Of a stretch of DNA of 5,892 nt, positions 1 through 5,616 are shown one piece after another. Under the pieces are notes generated by a model that saw only the letters and a program-made list of their open reading frames with translations, was not told the origin of the DNA and did no database searches. Numbering within the stretch: position 1 is the first letter of the stretch; each line of letters starts with the position of its first letter. Source of the DNA: UMGS1307 sp964523005 (lineage in GTDB: Bacteria > Bacillota > Clostridia > Oscillospirales > CAG-382); assembly GCA_964523005.1 (NCBI GenBank), contig CAZFZL010000097.1, forward strand, positions 1 through 5,892, written 5' to 3'. Position numbers and translations under genes: made by a program.

Positions 1-195
1 CTCTCGGTCGCCGATATAGCGGATAATCCGGTGGCATCCGATATGTGGCTGCCCTTCATACTCGGGACAGCGGCCGCTGTGGCAGCCGGTATAGGGGCGA
101 TAAAGCTCCTTGAGCTTATAGCAAAGAAGAATAAATTCGGCCTTTTCACGATCTACTGCGTGGCAATAGGACTGATCGCGGTCATATTTGCCTGA
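1..195 (+). CDS. uppP: Undecaprenyl-diphosphatase, C-terminal end (partial)
   Basis: The window opens inside a reading frame whose last 64 codons are visible, ending at TGA 193-195. UppP (BacA) family enzymes are integral membrane phosphatases that convert undecaprenyl diphosphate to the monophosphate, recycling the lipid carrier for peptidoglycan and wall polymers; loss or overproduction alters bacitracin sensitivity. The visible part contains two hydrophobic helices: one around FILGTAAAVAAGIGAIKLL, then a short basic loop (IAKKNKF), then a last helix beginning GLFTIYCVAIGL. This layout, with the aromatic-rich F-x-x-Y-C start of the final helix, matches the C-terminus of clostridial UppP proteins. 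The catalytic segments lie upstream of the window, so the call rests on the tail alone. The gene precedes ftsK by 62 nt in the same direction with no terminator seen. It could be another polytopic membrane protein, but UppP fits best. Confidence 0.75.
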   Translation, partial: LSVADIADNPVASDMWLPFILGTAAAVAAGIGAIKLLELIAKKNKFGLFTIYCVAIGLIAVIFA

Positions 196-257
196 AACGA
201 TACAAAACCGAATGAAAGGAAGCGGCTGACGCTCCATCGCGCCTGCCCTGTATAATA

Positions 258-2906
258 ATGGCACAAAACAAAAAAACGTCACAAAGCGATAAAACAAAGC
301 AGAACCGCACCAAGAGCAAAGCCGGAGCACCGACTTCCGGCAAGTCTCCGGTCAAGCGCACCGTCGTGCGCGACCCGGCCCTGATACAACAGGCAAAACG
401 CAGGCAGGAAAGTCGGCGCAGACTGCACGCCGTCATGCCGTGGCTGCTCGCAATAATCGCTGTTTATCTGATAATATGCTATATCGTCCTGTTTTCGGCT
501 GCTGATGAAAGCGGAATGGTCGGTTTTATAGGTGTCGCCGTTGTACCGATAAGCTTCGGTATGTTCGGAATAGCCGCGTTGCTGATACCGTTCTATCTGC
601 TTAACATCGCCTTTTTTTACAGGCGCACGCGCGAAAACGGCTCTCTGAGATCAAGATGCGTCGCGTCGCTGCTCAATCTGCTGTTTTTCTCGATGCTGCT
701 TCATATATTCGTTACGAAAGCGCCGAGCACCACAATACAAGAGCTTTTTACCTCAGAAGCCTTCAAGTCGATCTACTATAACGGTACAGAGCTCGGAAGC
801 GGAGGGGTGATCGGCGGTTATCTCTGCGAGCTGCTTATGCTTGGTATGGGCTATGTCGGCGCGATGATAGTATGCTGGGTATTCATGCTTCTCAGCGGCG
901 TGTTCGTGTTTGGAAAAACTCCGGGAGAAATGTTTGAAGCAATATGCGAATATAGCAGAGCAAGGAAGGCAAAGCGCAAGGAAATGCTTCTCATCGAGCA
1001 ATATGAACGCGAGCAAAAAGAAAAAGAGCGTCAGAAAGAAGAAGCTCAACGCATAAAAGAAGAGAAAAAAACAGTCAAGGACAAGCCCTTTGAGCTTCCG
1101 CCTCTTCCCGTCGGGATATCGGCACAAGCCGATGTCCGTCCGGAAGCTGAAGAAGCCGCTGAGGACTCCTCAGACATTGTCCGTCCTCAACAGATCCGCA
1201 CGATTCCTGAGCTTGCACAAACCGGTGAAACATTGCCTCCTGATTCAGACGAGATCATTCCGCTCGATATAGCAGCACAGCCCGGCAAGCAGGACAGCAA
1301 GCCGGAAGAAGACAGGCCGGTCGCAGAGCAACAGCTCGCCGCGCAACAGGAAAGTGAAGAAGAAACTCCCTCCGGTGCGGACACCCACCCATATATATTT
1401 CCTCCTATTTCGCTGCTCCAGCCAAACGATGTTCACGGCAGCGGCATGACGCAGTCACAGATAGTAGCGACCTCGGAAAAGCTCGTGCGAGTGCTTGAGA
1501 GCTTTAAGGTGCGTACGACAGTCATTAATGTAAGCATAGGGCCTGCTGTGACACGCTACGAGCTTCAGCCGGCGGAAGGCGTAAAGACCAAAGCGATAGC
1601 TAATCTCGCCGATGATATAGCTCTGCATCTTGCAGCACGCAGCGTGCGTATCGAAAGTCCGATCCCCGGCAAATCAGCCGTCGGCATTGAACTGCCAAAC
1701 GAAAAGGTTTCGCTCGTACGGCTTCGCGACTTGATAGAAACAAAACAGTTTCGCGACAGCCCCTGCCCGCTCTTCTCGTGTCTGGGCGTTGATGTATCCG
1801 GTAATCCTGTCTTCCTTGACATATCGAAAATGCCTCACCTGCTCATCGCGGGTGCGACCGGCATGGGCAAATCGGTCTGTATGAATTCACTGATCATTTC
1901 CCTGCTGTACAAGTCTACACCGGACGATGTAAAGCTTATACTCATTGATCCGAAGAAGGTAGAGCTGAACATATACAACGGCATCCCGCACCTGCTCGTG
2001 CCCGTCGTTACCGACCCGAAAAAAGCGGCAGGCGCGCTCAACTGGGCTGTCACCGAAATGGAACGCCGGTTCAACGTCATTCAAGACGTCGGTGCTCACG
2101 ACATACACGAATACAACGACCTGACGAAGGACGATCCGGAGAAGGATCATATGCCGAATATCGTCATATTCATCGACGAGCTTGCCGACCTGATGATGTC
2201 CGCTCCCGATGACGTAGAAACTTCGATATGCCGTCTCTCACAGAAGGCGCGCGCCGCCGGCATCCACCTCGTCATAGGTACACAGCGTCCTTCGGTCGAC
2301 GTCATCACAGGTCTTATCAAATCCAACATCCCCTCGCGTATCGCCTTCACCGTTGCATCACAGGTAGACTCGCGCACGATCATCGACATAGCAGGAGCTG
2401 AAAAGCTCATGGGACGCGGCGATATGCTTTATAACCCCGTCGGAATGCTCAAGCCGCTGCGTGTACAAGGCTCGTTCGTCGAAACAAAAGAGGTCGTTTC
2501 CGTATGCGAATACATCAAACGCTCCGCGGACGCCGGCTACAATTCCGATATAATGGACAGCATAGAGCGTGAGGCGCGGTTGTGCGGAGAAAAGCCCTCG
2601 AAGCGCGCACAGATCGAGAGCGAGGGATCAGACGGGAACAGCGAGGACTTGCTGCTCAGCGACGATATGATCCTTCCGGCTATCAAGGTCGCGCTTGATG
2701 AGCAGACTATATCCACCTCCCTGCTCCAGCGTAAGCTCAAGCTCGGTTATTCGCGCGCCGCAAAAATAATCGACATTCTTGAGGGTAAGAGCTTCGTGTC
2801 AAAGTTCGAGCCTGCAATCAAGGGACGCAGGATACTCATTTCCGCCGATGAATACATCGAGCTTTGTTCAAAGCTCACCGGTCAGGAAGCGGACGAGATC
2901 GATTGA
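258..2906 (+). CDS. ftsK: DNA translocase FtsK/SpoIIIE family
   Basis: This 882-residue protein is a complete, membrane-anchored, ATP-driven double-stranded DNA pump. Family members act at the division or sporulation septum to clear or pack chromosomal DNA. Residues 1-59 are basic and cytoplasmic. Four membrane segments follow at about 61-82, 90-121, 133-153 and 185-217. A highly charged, probably coiled-coil stretch spans about 230-276, then an acidic/Gln-rich linker runs to about 375. The alpha domain starts near YIFPP (379-383). The RecA-like motor carries Walker A GATGMGKS at 532-539 and Walker B IVIFIDELAD at 635-644, followed by the family block GTQRPSVDVITGLIKSNIPS. A winged-helix gamma domain, which in this family reads KOPS/SRS-type DNA polarity signals, lies at about 802-870. 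Start ATG 258 gives the expected basic N-terminus and is the only ATG before the first helix, but no well-spaced Shine-Dalgarno precedes it. The sequence cannot tell vegetative FtsK from sporulation SpoIIIE. Family call is near certain. Confidence 0.96.
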   Translation: MAQNKKTSQSDKTKQNRTKSKAGAPTSGKSPVKRTVVRDPALIQQAKRRQESRRRLHAVMPWLLAIIAVYLIICYIVLFSAADESGMVGFIGVAVVPISFGMFGIAALLIPFYLLNIAFFYRRTRENGSLRSRCVASLLNLLFFSMLLHIFVTKAPSTTIQELFTSEAFKSIYYNGTELGSGGVIGGYLCELLMLGMGYVGAMIVCWVFMLLSGVFVFGKTPGEMFEAICEYSRARKAKRKEMLLIEQYEREQKEKERQKEEAQRIKEEKKTVKDKPFELPPLPVGISAQADVRPEAEEAAEDSSDIVRPQQIRTIPELAQTGETLPPDSDEIIPLDIAAQPGKQDSKPEEDRPVAEQQLAAQQESEEETPSGADTHPYIFPPISLLQPNDVHGSGMTQSQIVATSEKLVRVLESFKVRTTVINVSIGPAVTRYELQPAEGVKTKAIANLADDIALHLAARSVRIESPIPGKSAVGIELPNEKVSLVRLRDLIETKQFRDSPCPLFSCLGVDVSGNPVFLDISKMPHLLIAGATGMGKSVCMNSLIISLLYKSTPDDVKLILIDPKKVELNIYNGIPHLLVPVVTDPKKAAGALNWAVTEMERRFNVIQDVGAHDIHEYNDLTKDDPEKDHMPNIVIFIDELADLMMSAPDDVETSICRLSQKARAAGIHLVIGTQRPSVDVITGLIKSNIPSRIAFTVASQVDSRTIIDIAGAEKLMGRGDMLYNPVGMLKPLRVQGSFVETKEVVSVCEYIKRSADAGYNSDIMDSIEREARLCGEKPSKRAQIESEGSDGNSEDLLLSDDMILPAIKVALDEQTISTSLLQRKLKLGYSRAAKIIDILEGKSFVSKFEPAIKGRRILISADEYIELCSKLTGQEADEID

Positions 2907-2943
2907 CAATTCCGCCAAGGGCGAAAAATAAAAATTTTTTTGA

Positions 2944-2949
2944 AAAGGG
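2944..2949 (+). promoter_or_regulatory. Ribosome binding site fixing the glyS start
   Basis: AAAGGG lies 7 nt before ATG 2957. This favours that ATG over the in-frame ATG at 2864, which would add 31 residues unlike any GlyRS and would overlap the end of ftsK by 43 nt, and over the ATG at 2978, which has no suitably spaced purine-rich site. Confidence 0.7.
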
Positions 2950-2956
2950 CAAAAAA

Positions 2957-4357
2957 ATGCAAAATACAGAAAAAACAATGGATAAGATCACAGCCTACTG
3001 CAAATCTCGCGGCTTTGTATATCCCGGCTCGGAAATATACGGCGGTCTCGCGAATACGTGGGATTACGGCCCGCTCGGCTGTGAGCTGAAAAACAACGTA
3101 AAAAAAGCGTGGATGAAAAAATTCGTGCAGGAATCACCATACAACGTCGGTCTCGACAGCGCTATACTGATGAATCCGAGAGTATGGGTCGCGTCAGGTC
3201 ATGTCGTCAACTTCAACGATCCGCTCATAGACTGCCGCGCCTGCAAGCTGCGCTACCGCGCGGATAAGCTCATTGATGACTGGAACAAATCACACGGTAT
3301 TGAAATGCAGGTCGACGGTATGACTAACGACCAGCTCACGCAGTATATTGTCGACAACAAGGTCGAATGTCAGTGCGGCAAGAGCGATTTCACGCCTATA
3401 CGCAAGTTCAATATGATGTTCAAGACCCATCAGGGCGTAACCGAGGACAGCAGCACAGAGGTTTATCTGCGTCCGGAAACAGCCCAGGGCATCTTCGTAA
3501 ACTTCAAAAGCATCCAACGCACTTCACGCCGCAAGATACCCTTCGGCGTCGCCCAGATAGGCAAGTCGTTCCGCAACGAAATTACTCCCGGAAACTTCAC
3601 CTTCCGCACGAGAGAATTTGAACAGATGGAGCTTGAGTTCTTCTGCAAACCCGGTACCGACCTCGAATGGTTCGACTATTGGCGCTCCTACTGCAAGAAC
3701 TTCCTGCTCACGCTCGGTATGCGTGAGGATTCACTCAGGCTGCGTGACCACGCAAAGGAAGAGCTTTCGCACTATTCAAAGGCGACGACTGATTTTGAAT
3801 TTCTCTTCCCGTTCGGCTGGGGCGAGCTCTGGGGTATCGCAGACCGCACCGATTTCGATCTCAAGGCACACCAGAGTGAATCCGGCGAGGATATGTCATA
3901 TTTCGACGACAGCGACGGAACGAAGTACATTCCTTATGTCGTCGAGCCTTCGCTCGGCTGTGACCGTGTGCTTCTTGCGCTGCTTATAGACGCCTACGAC
4001 GAGGAAACGCTCACATCAGCTGACGGTAAGACCGACGTGCGCACCGTGCTGCACATCCATCCGACGCTCGCGCCGTATAAAGCCGCGGTGCTTCCGCTCT
4101 CAAAAAAGCTTTCCGAAAAAGCATCAGAGATTCAGCGTGAGCTTTCAAAATATTTCATGGTCGATTTTGACGACGCCGGCAGCATCGGCAAGCGCTACCG
4201 CCGCGAGGATGAGATCGGTACGCCGATGTGTATAACGTACGATTTTGATTCTGAAACGGACGGCTGTGTCACTGTCAGAGACCGCGACACCATGGAGCAG
4301 GTGAGGATACAAATTTCAAAGTTGAAGGATTATATCTCAGAACGAATACAATTTTGA
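2957..4357 (+). CDS. glyS: Glycyl-tRNA synthetase, single-chain dimeric type
   Basis: This 466-residue class II aminoacyl-tRNA synthetase charges tRNA-Gly with glycine in the cytoplasm. It is the alpha2-type enzyme found in many Firmicutes, archaea and eukaryotes, not the GlyQ/GlyS alpha2beta2 form. Visible hallmarks are: N-terminal GFVYPGSEIYGG and DYGPLG; paired cysteines C93-x2-C96 and C138-x-C140 where the family often carries a zinc-binding insert; the RPETAQG block (172-178); motif 2 FRNE (205-208) followed by FRTREFEQME; the FGWGELWGIADRTDFDL segment; and motif 3 with G334-C-D-R337. A class IIa anticodon-binding domain (about 360-460) begins near HIHPTLAPYKAAVLPL and includes GSIGKRYRREDEIGTP. 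Length and all core motifs are complete. It follows ftsK by 50 nt, so read-through is likely, though TTGACA overlapping the ftsK stop could start a separate transcript. The 50-nt gap leaves no room for a T-box leader. No convincing terminator follows it. Confidence 0.97.
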   Translation: MQNTEKTMDKITAYCKSRGFVYPGSEIYGGLANTWDYGPLGCELKNNVKKAWMKKFVQESPYNVGLDSAILMNPRVWVASGHVVNFNDPLIDCRACKLRYRADKLIDDWNKSHGIEMQVDGMTNDQLTQYIVDNKVECQCGKSDFTPIRKFNMMFKTHQGVTEDSSTEVYLRPETAQGIFVNFKSIQRTSRRKIPFGVAQIGKSFRNEITPGNFTFRTREFEQMELEFFCKPGTDLEWFDYWRSYCKNFLLTLGMREDSLRLRDHAKEELSHYSKATTDFEFLFPFGWGELWGIADRTDFDLKAHQSESGEDMSYFDDSDGTKYIPYVVEPSLGCDRVLLALLIDAYDEETLTSADGKTDVRTVLHIHPTLAPYKAAVLPLSKKLSEKASEIQRELSKYFMVDFDDAGSIGKRYRREDEIGTPMCITYDFDSETDGCVTVRDRDTMEQVRIQISKLKDYISERIQF

Positions 4358-4428
4358 CAAAAAGCGATTTTTTTCGTTGGGAAATTAGTTTTCTTCATTA
4401 AAACATGAATTTTTGTGAATAATATTGC

Positions 4429-4457
4429 TTGACAAGCCTATTAAAATAGGATATAAT
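4429..4457 (+). promoter_or_regulatory. Consensus sigma-A promoter for the discoidin-domain surface protein
   Basis: The -35 box TTGACA (4429-4434) and the -10 box TATAAT (4452-4457) both match consensus exactly, separated by the optimal 17 nt. The region just upstream (about 4401-4428) is very A/T-rich, like an UP element. Transcription would begin near 4463-4465, giving a leader of roughly 30 nt with AAAGGAG at 4476-4482, 10 nt before ATG 4493. Strong expression is predicted unless a repressor acts, and the spacer contains an inverted repeat that could bind one. Confidence 0.88.
4437..4450. repeat. Inverted repeat in the promoter spacer, possible operator
   Basis: CCTATT (4437-4442) and AATAGG (4445-4450) are perfect 6-bp inverted arms around a 2-nt centre, lying wholly between the -35 and -10 boxes of the preceding promoter. 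The position is typical of repressor operators that block RNA polymerase. The site is short and A/T-rich, so chance is possible, and no cognate regulator is identifiable in the window. Confidence 0.4.
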
Positions 4458-4492
4458 CAAAATAACAAAATATCCAAAGGAGCTGCAAATCA

Positions 4493-5173
4493 ATGAAAAA
4501 GTTTTTAGCGATACTTCTTGTCGCCACTTTGTTCGTTTCCGTTTTGACGGTCTTCGTCTCCGCGGAAGCCACCTCACAGAACGTAGCAATCAATAAATCC
4601 TACACTCTCGTAGGTATCTATCCGAACCTTGCCAACGCTTCATGGCCCGACACCGACAACAAAGAGATAACCGACGGCGTGTTTTCTTCCACCGGAGCTT
4701 ACAGCGACGCTGAATGGGTCGGCTTCAATATCGGCGCCGACGACATCAAAGACATGGAAACGCCTCAAAGCGCGATAATCATTGACCTCGGCGAAGAGTT
4801 CGATGTTACCAAACTTGTGGTTGAAGCATGCAGCGATACGGGCGTGGGCATATCCTTCCCGTCAAGTGTTGAATACTTCGTTAGCACCAACGGCACTGAC
4901 TGGACCTCTGTCGGCACAGGCACCGCAGGAACCGCTTATAATAACGACGGCTGCGAGCTTGTGACTCTTGACGGCGTGACCGCTACCGGCCGTTACTTCA
5001 AGGCAGAATTCACACACGCAAGCAACTGGGTCTTCATAAGCGAATTCGAGCTTTACGCTCTTGCTGAAGAAAGCGAAATCAATCCTCCCACAGGCGACAC
5101 CTTCGTTATCTTCTCAATTATCGCTCTCATCTCCTGCGCAGGCGCATTCGTTGCAGTCAAAGCAAAGAGATAA
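4493..5173 (+). CDS. Secreted F5/8 type C (discoidin) domain protein with C-terminal sorting-type anchor
   Basis: This 226-residue protein appears to be exported and held at the cell surface. A Sec signal peptide covers residues 1-24 (MKK, hydrophobic core, likely cleavage at VSA/E). Residues about 28-190 resemble one F5/8 type C (discoidin, CBM32-like) beta-sandwich: NVAINKSY near the start, then EITDGVF, IIIDLGEEFDVTKLVVE, SVEYFVSTNGTDWTSVG, ATGRYFKAEF and WVFISEFELYAL. Such domains usually bind sugars or glycans. The tail has NPPTGD at 197-202, a hydrophobic segment at about 204-222 and a basic end KAKR, which is the layout of a sortase signal but with NPPTG in place of LPxTG. No catalytic domain is present, so it looks like a stand-alone binding protein or adhesin. 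It is a one-gene unit with its own consensus promoter, AAAGGAG site and terminator. Ligand and role are unknown; simple retention by the tail helix instead of sortase cleavage is possible. Confidence 0.85.
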   Translation: MKKFLAILLVATLFVSVLTVFVSAEATSQNVAINKSYTLVGIYPNLANASWPDTDNKEITDGVFSSTGAYSDAEWVGFNIGADDIKDMETPQSAIIIDLGEEFDVTKLVVEACSDTGVGISFPSSVEYFVSTNGTDWTSVGTGTAGTAYNNDGCELVTLDGVTATGRYFKAEFTHASNWVFISEFELYALAEESEINPPTGDTFVIFSIIALISCAGAFVAVKAKR

Positions 5174-5176
5174 GTT

Positions 5177-5192
5177 AAAACAGATGTGTTTT
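5177..5192. repeat. Small hairpin just after the surface-protein stop
   Basis: AAAACA (5177-5182) and TGTTTT (5187-5192) form a 6-bp stem with a GATG loop, 3 nt after the stop codon and 1 nt before the larger terminator stem. On the minus strand it would be the second hairpin met by transcripts leaving spoIIID, but it is followed there by AACTT and not a T run. It may help stabilise the mRNA end or may be chance in A/T-rich DNA. Confidence 0.35.
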
Positions 5193-5193
5193 C

Positions 5194-5230
5194 AAGCAGT
5201 GTAGCCTTAAGAGCTACACTGCTTTTTCTT
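5194..5230 (+). terminator. Intrinsic terminator of the surface-protein gene
   Basis: AAGCAGTGTAGC (5194-5205) pairs perfectly with GCTACACTGCTT (5213-5224) to give a 12-bp stem with a 7-nt loop. A T-rich tract follows at 5223-5230 (TTTTTCTT). It begins 20 nt after the stop at 5171-5173. The right arm and part of the loop are also the last codons and stop of the convergent spoIIID gene. On the minus strand the hairpin is not followed by a T run, so it should work mainly for rightward transcripts. Confidence 0.88.
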
Positions 5231-5470
5231 CATGCTTTCGTATTTGCGCTTTGTCGCGAGTCCGCCGCGCATATGACGCTCGTCCTTGTTTTTTTTAAGC
5301 CCCTCAGCCGCCATGCCGTAAAGGAGCGGCGAAACAAAAAAGAGCTGTTTTGTAAGCATTTTGTGGACTGTCGATTTTGATATCCCGAACACCTCGGCTG
5401 CTTCCCTCACAGTACAGCCGCTTTCGATAACATATTGTGCAACTTCACGGATCTCCTCCAAGCAAACCAT
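5207..5470 (-). CDS. spoIIID: Sporulation transcriptional regulator SpoIIID-like
   Basis: This 87-residue protein matches SpoIIID, a small DNA-binding regulator that acts in the mother cell after sigma-E, repressing or activating genes during engulfment and before sigma-K. A helix-turn-helix occupies about 20-39 (TVREAAEVFGISKSTVHK), containing the near-invariant G-[IV]-SKSTVHK block. The basic C-terminal signature RHMRGGLATKRKY is at 65-77. B. subtilis SpoIIID is 93 residues. The region between these blocks (MLTKQLFFVSPLLYGMA) departs from the usual KD-[LV]-TERLP-x-INP. The start is uncertain: ATG 5468-5470 gives the length closest to the family, but GGAAGG (5471-5476) touches it directly and is better spaced (9 nt) for TTG 5459-5461, which would give 84 residues. 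It is convergent with the surface-protein gene and divergent from the DUF4434-like gene. Its 3' end is built into the neighbour's terminator. No clear sigma-E promoter was found upstream. Confidence 0.88.
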   Translation of the reverse strand: MVCLEEIREVAQYVIESGCTVREAAEVFGISKSTVHKMLTKQLFFVSPLLYGMAAEGLKKNKDERHMRGGLATKRKYESMKKKQCSS

Positions 5471-5552
5471 CCTTCCGCGTTTTTTATCCCCTAACAGAAT
5501 ATGCTTCCGACGCGGGATTAGAACGGCACTGGTACTTTTTTTGCCTTTCCGG

Positions 5553-5581
5553 TTGACACGCGGTTTGCTTCGTGGTACAAT
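5553..5581 (+). promoter_or_regulatory. Strong sigma-A promoter, extended -10, for the DUF4434-like gene
   Basis: TTGACA (5553-5558) and TACAAT (5576-5581) are separated by 17 nt, and TGG immediately before the -10 box makes an extended -10 element. The start of transcription would be near 5588, giving a leader of about 30 nt to ATG 5617. It lies in the 146-nt intergenic region shared with the divergent spoIIID. Confidence 0.8.
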
Positions 5582-5601
5582 TCAATTCGAAATGTAAAAA
5601 C

Positions 5602-5608
5602 GGAAGGA
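5602..5608 (+). promoter_or_regulatory. Ribosome binding site fixing the 5617 start
   Basis: GGAAGGA ends 8 nt before ATG 5617 and lies downstream of the predicted transcription start, supporting this ATG as the start of the truncated gene at the right edge. Confidence 0.75.
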
Positions 5609-5616
5609 CGATAAAA

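Noticed and set aside
212..229. Five-codon upstream reading frame (MKGSG) before ftsK
   Set aside because: It has no ribosome binding site in front and nothing suggests a leader-peptide function; likely chance.
753..1127. Minus-strand 124-codon open frame inside ftsK
   Set aside because: It is the Phe/Leu-rich reverse complement of the Lys/Glu-rich coiled-coil region of ftsK; it has no independent support.
2864..2956. In-frame N-terminal extension of glyS starting at ATG 2864
   Set aside because: It would overlap ftsK by 43 nt, lacks a ribosome binding site, and encodes a basic low-complexity stretch unlike GlyRS N-termini; ATG 2957 has AAAGGG 7 nt upstream.
4354..4359. TTGACA overlapping the glyS stop as a -35 box
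   Set aside because: No acceptable -10 box occurs 16-18 nt downstream; the motif arises from the stop codon context.
4341..4378. Possible glyS terminator from inverted repeat AACGAA (4341-4346) / TTCGTT (4373-4378)
   Set aside because: The arms are only 6 bp, are separated by 26 nt, begin inside the coding sequence, and the T run (4368-4374) lies inside the loop and not after the stem.
5176..5185. TAAAACAGAT, a match to the B. subtilis SpoIIID binding consensus WWRRACARNY
   Set aside because: The consensus is very degenerate and expected often by chance in A/T-rich DNA; the site lies after a stop codon, away from any promoter.
5494..5508. Sigma-E-like -10 element upstream of spoIIID on the minus strand (CATATTCT)
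   Set aside because: Only a partial match to CATACANT, and no credible -35 element lies at the right distance.
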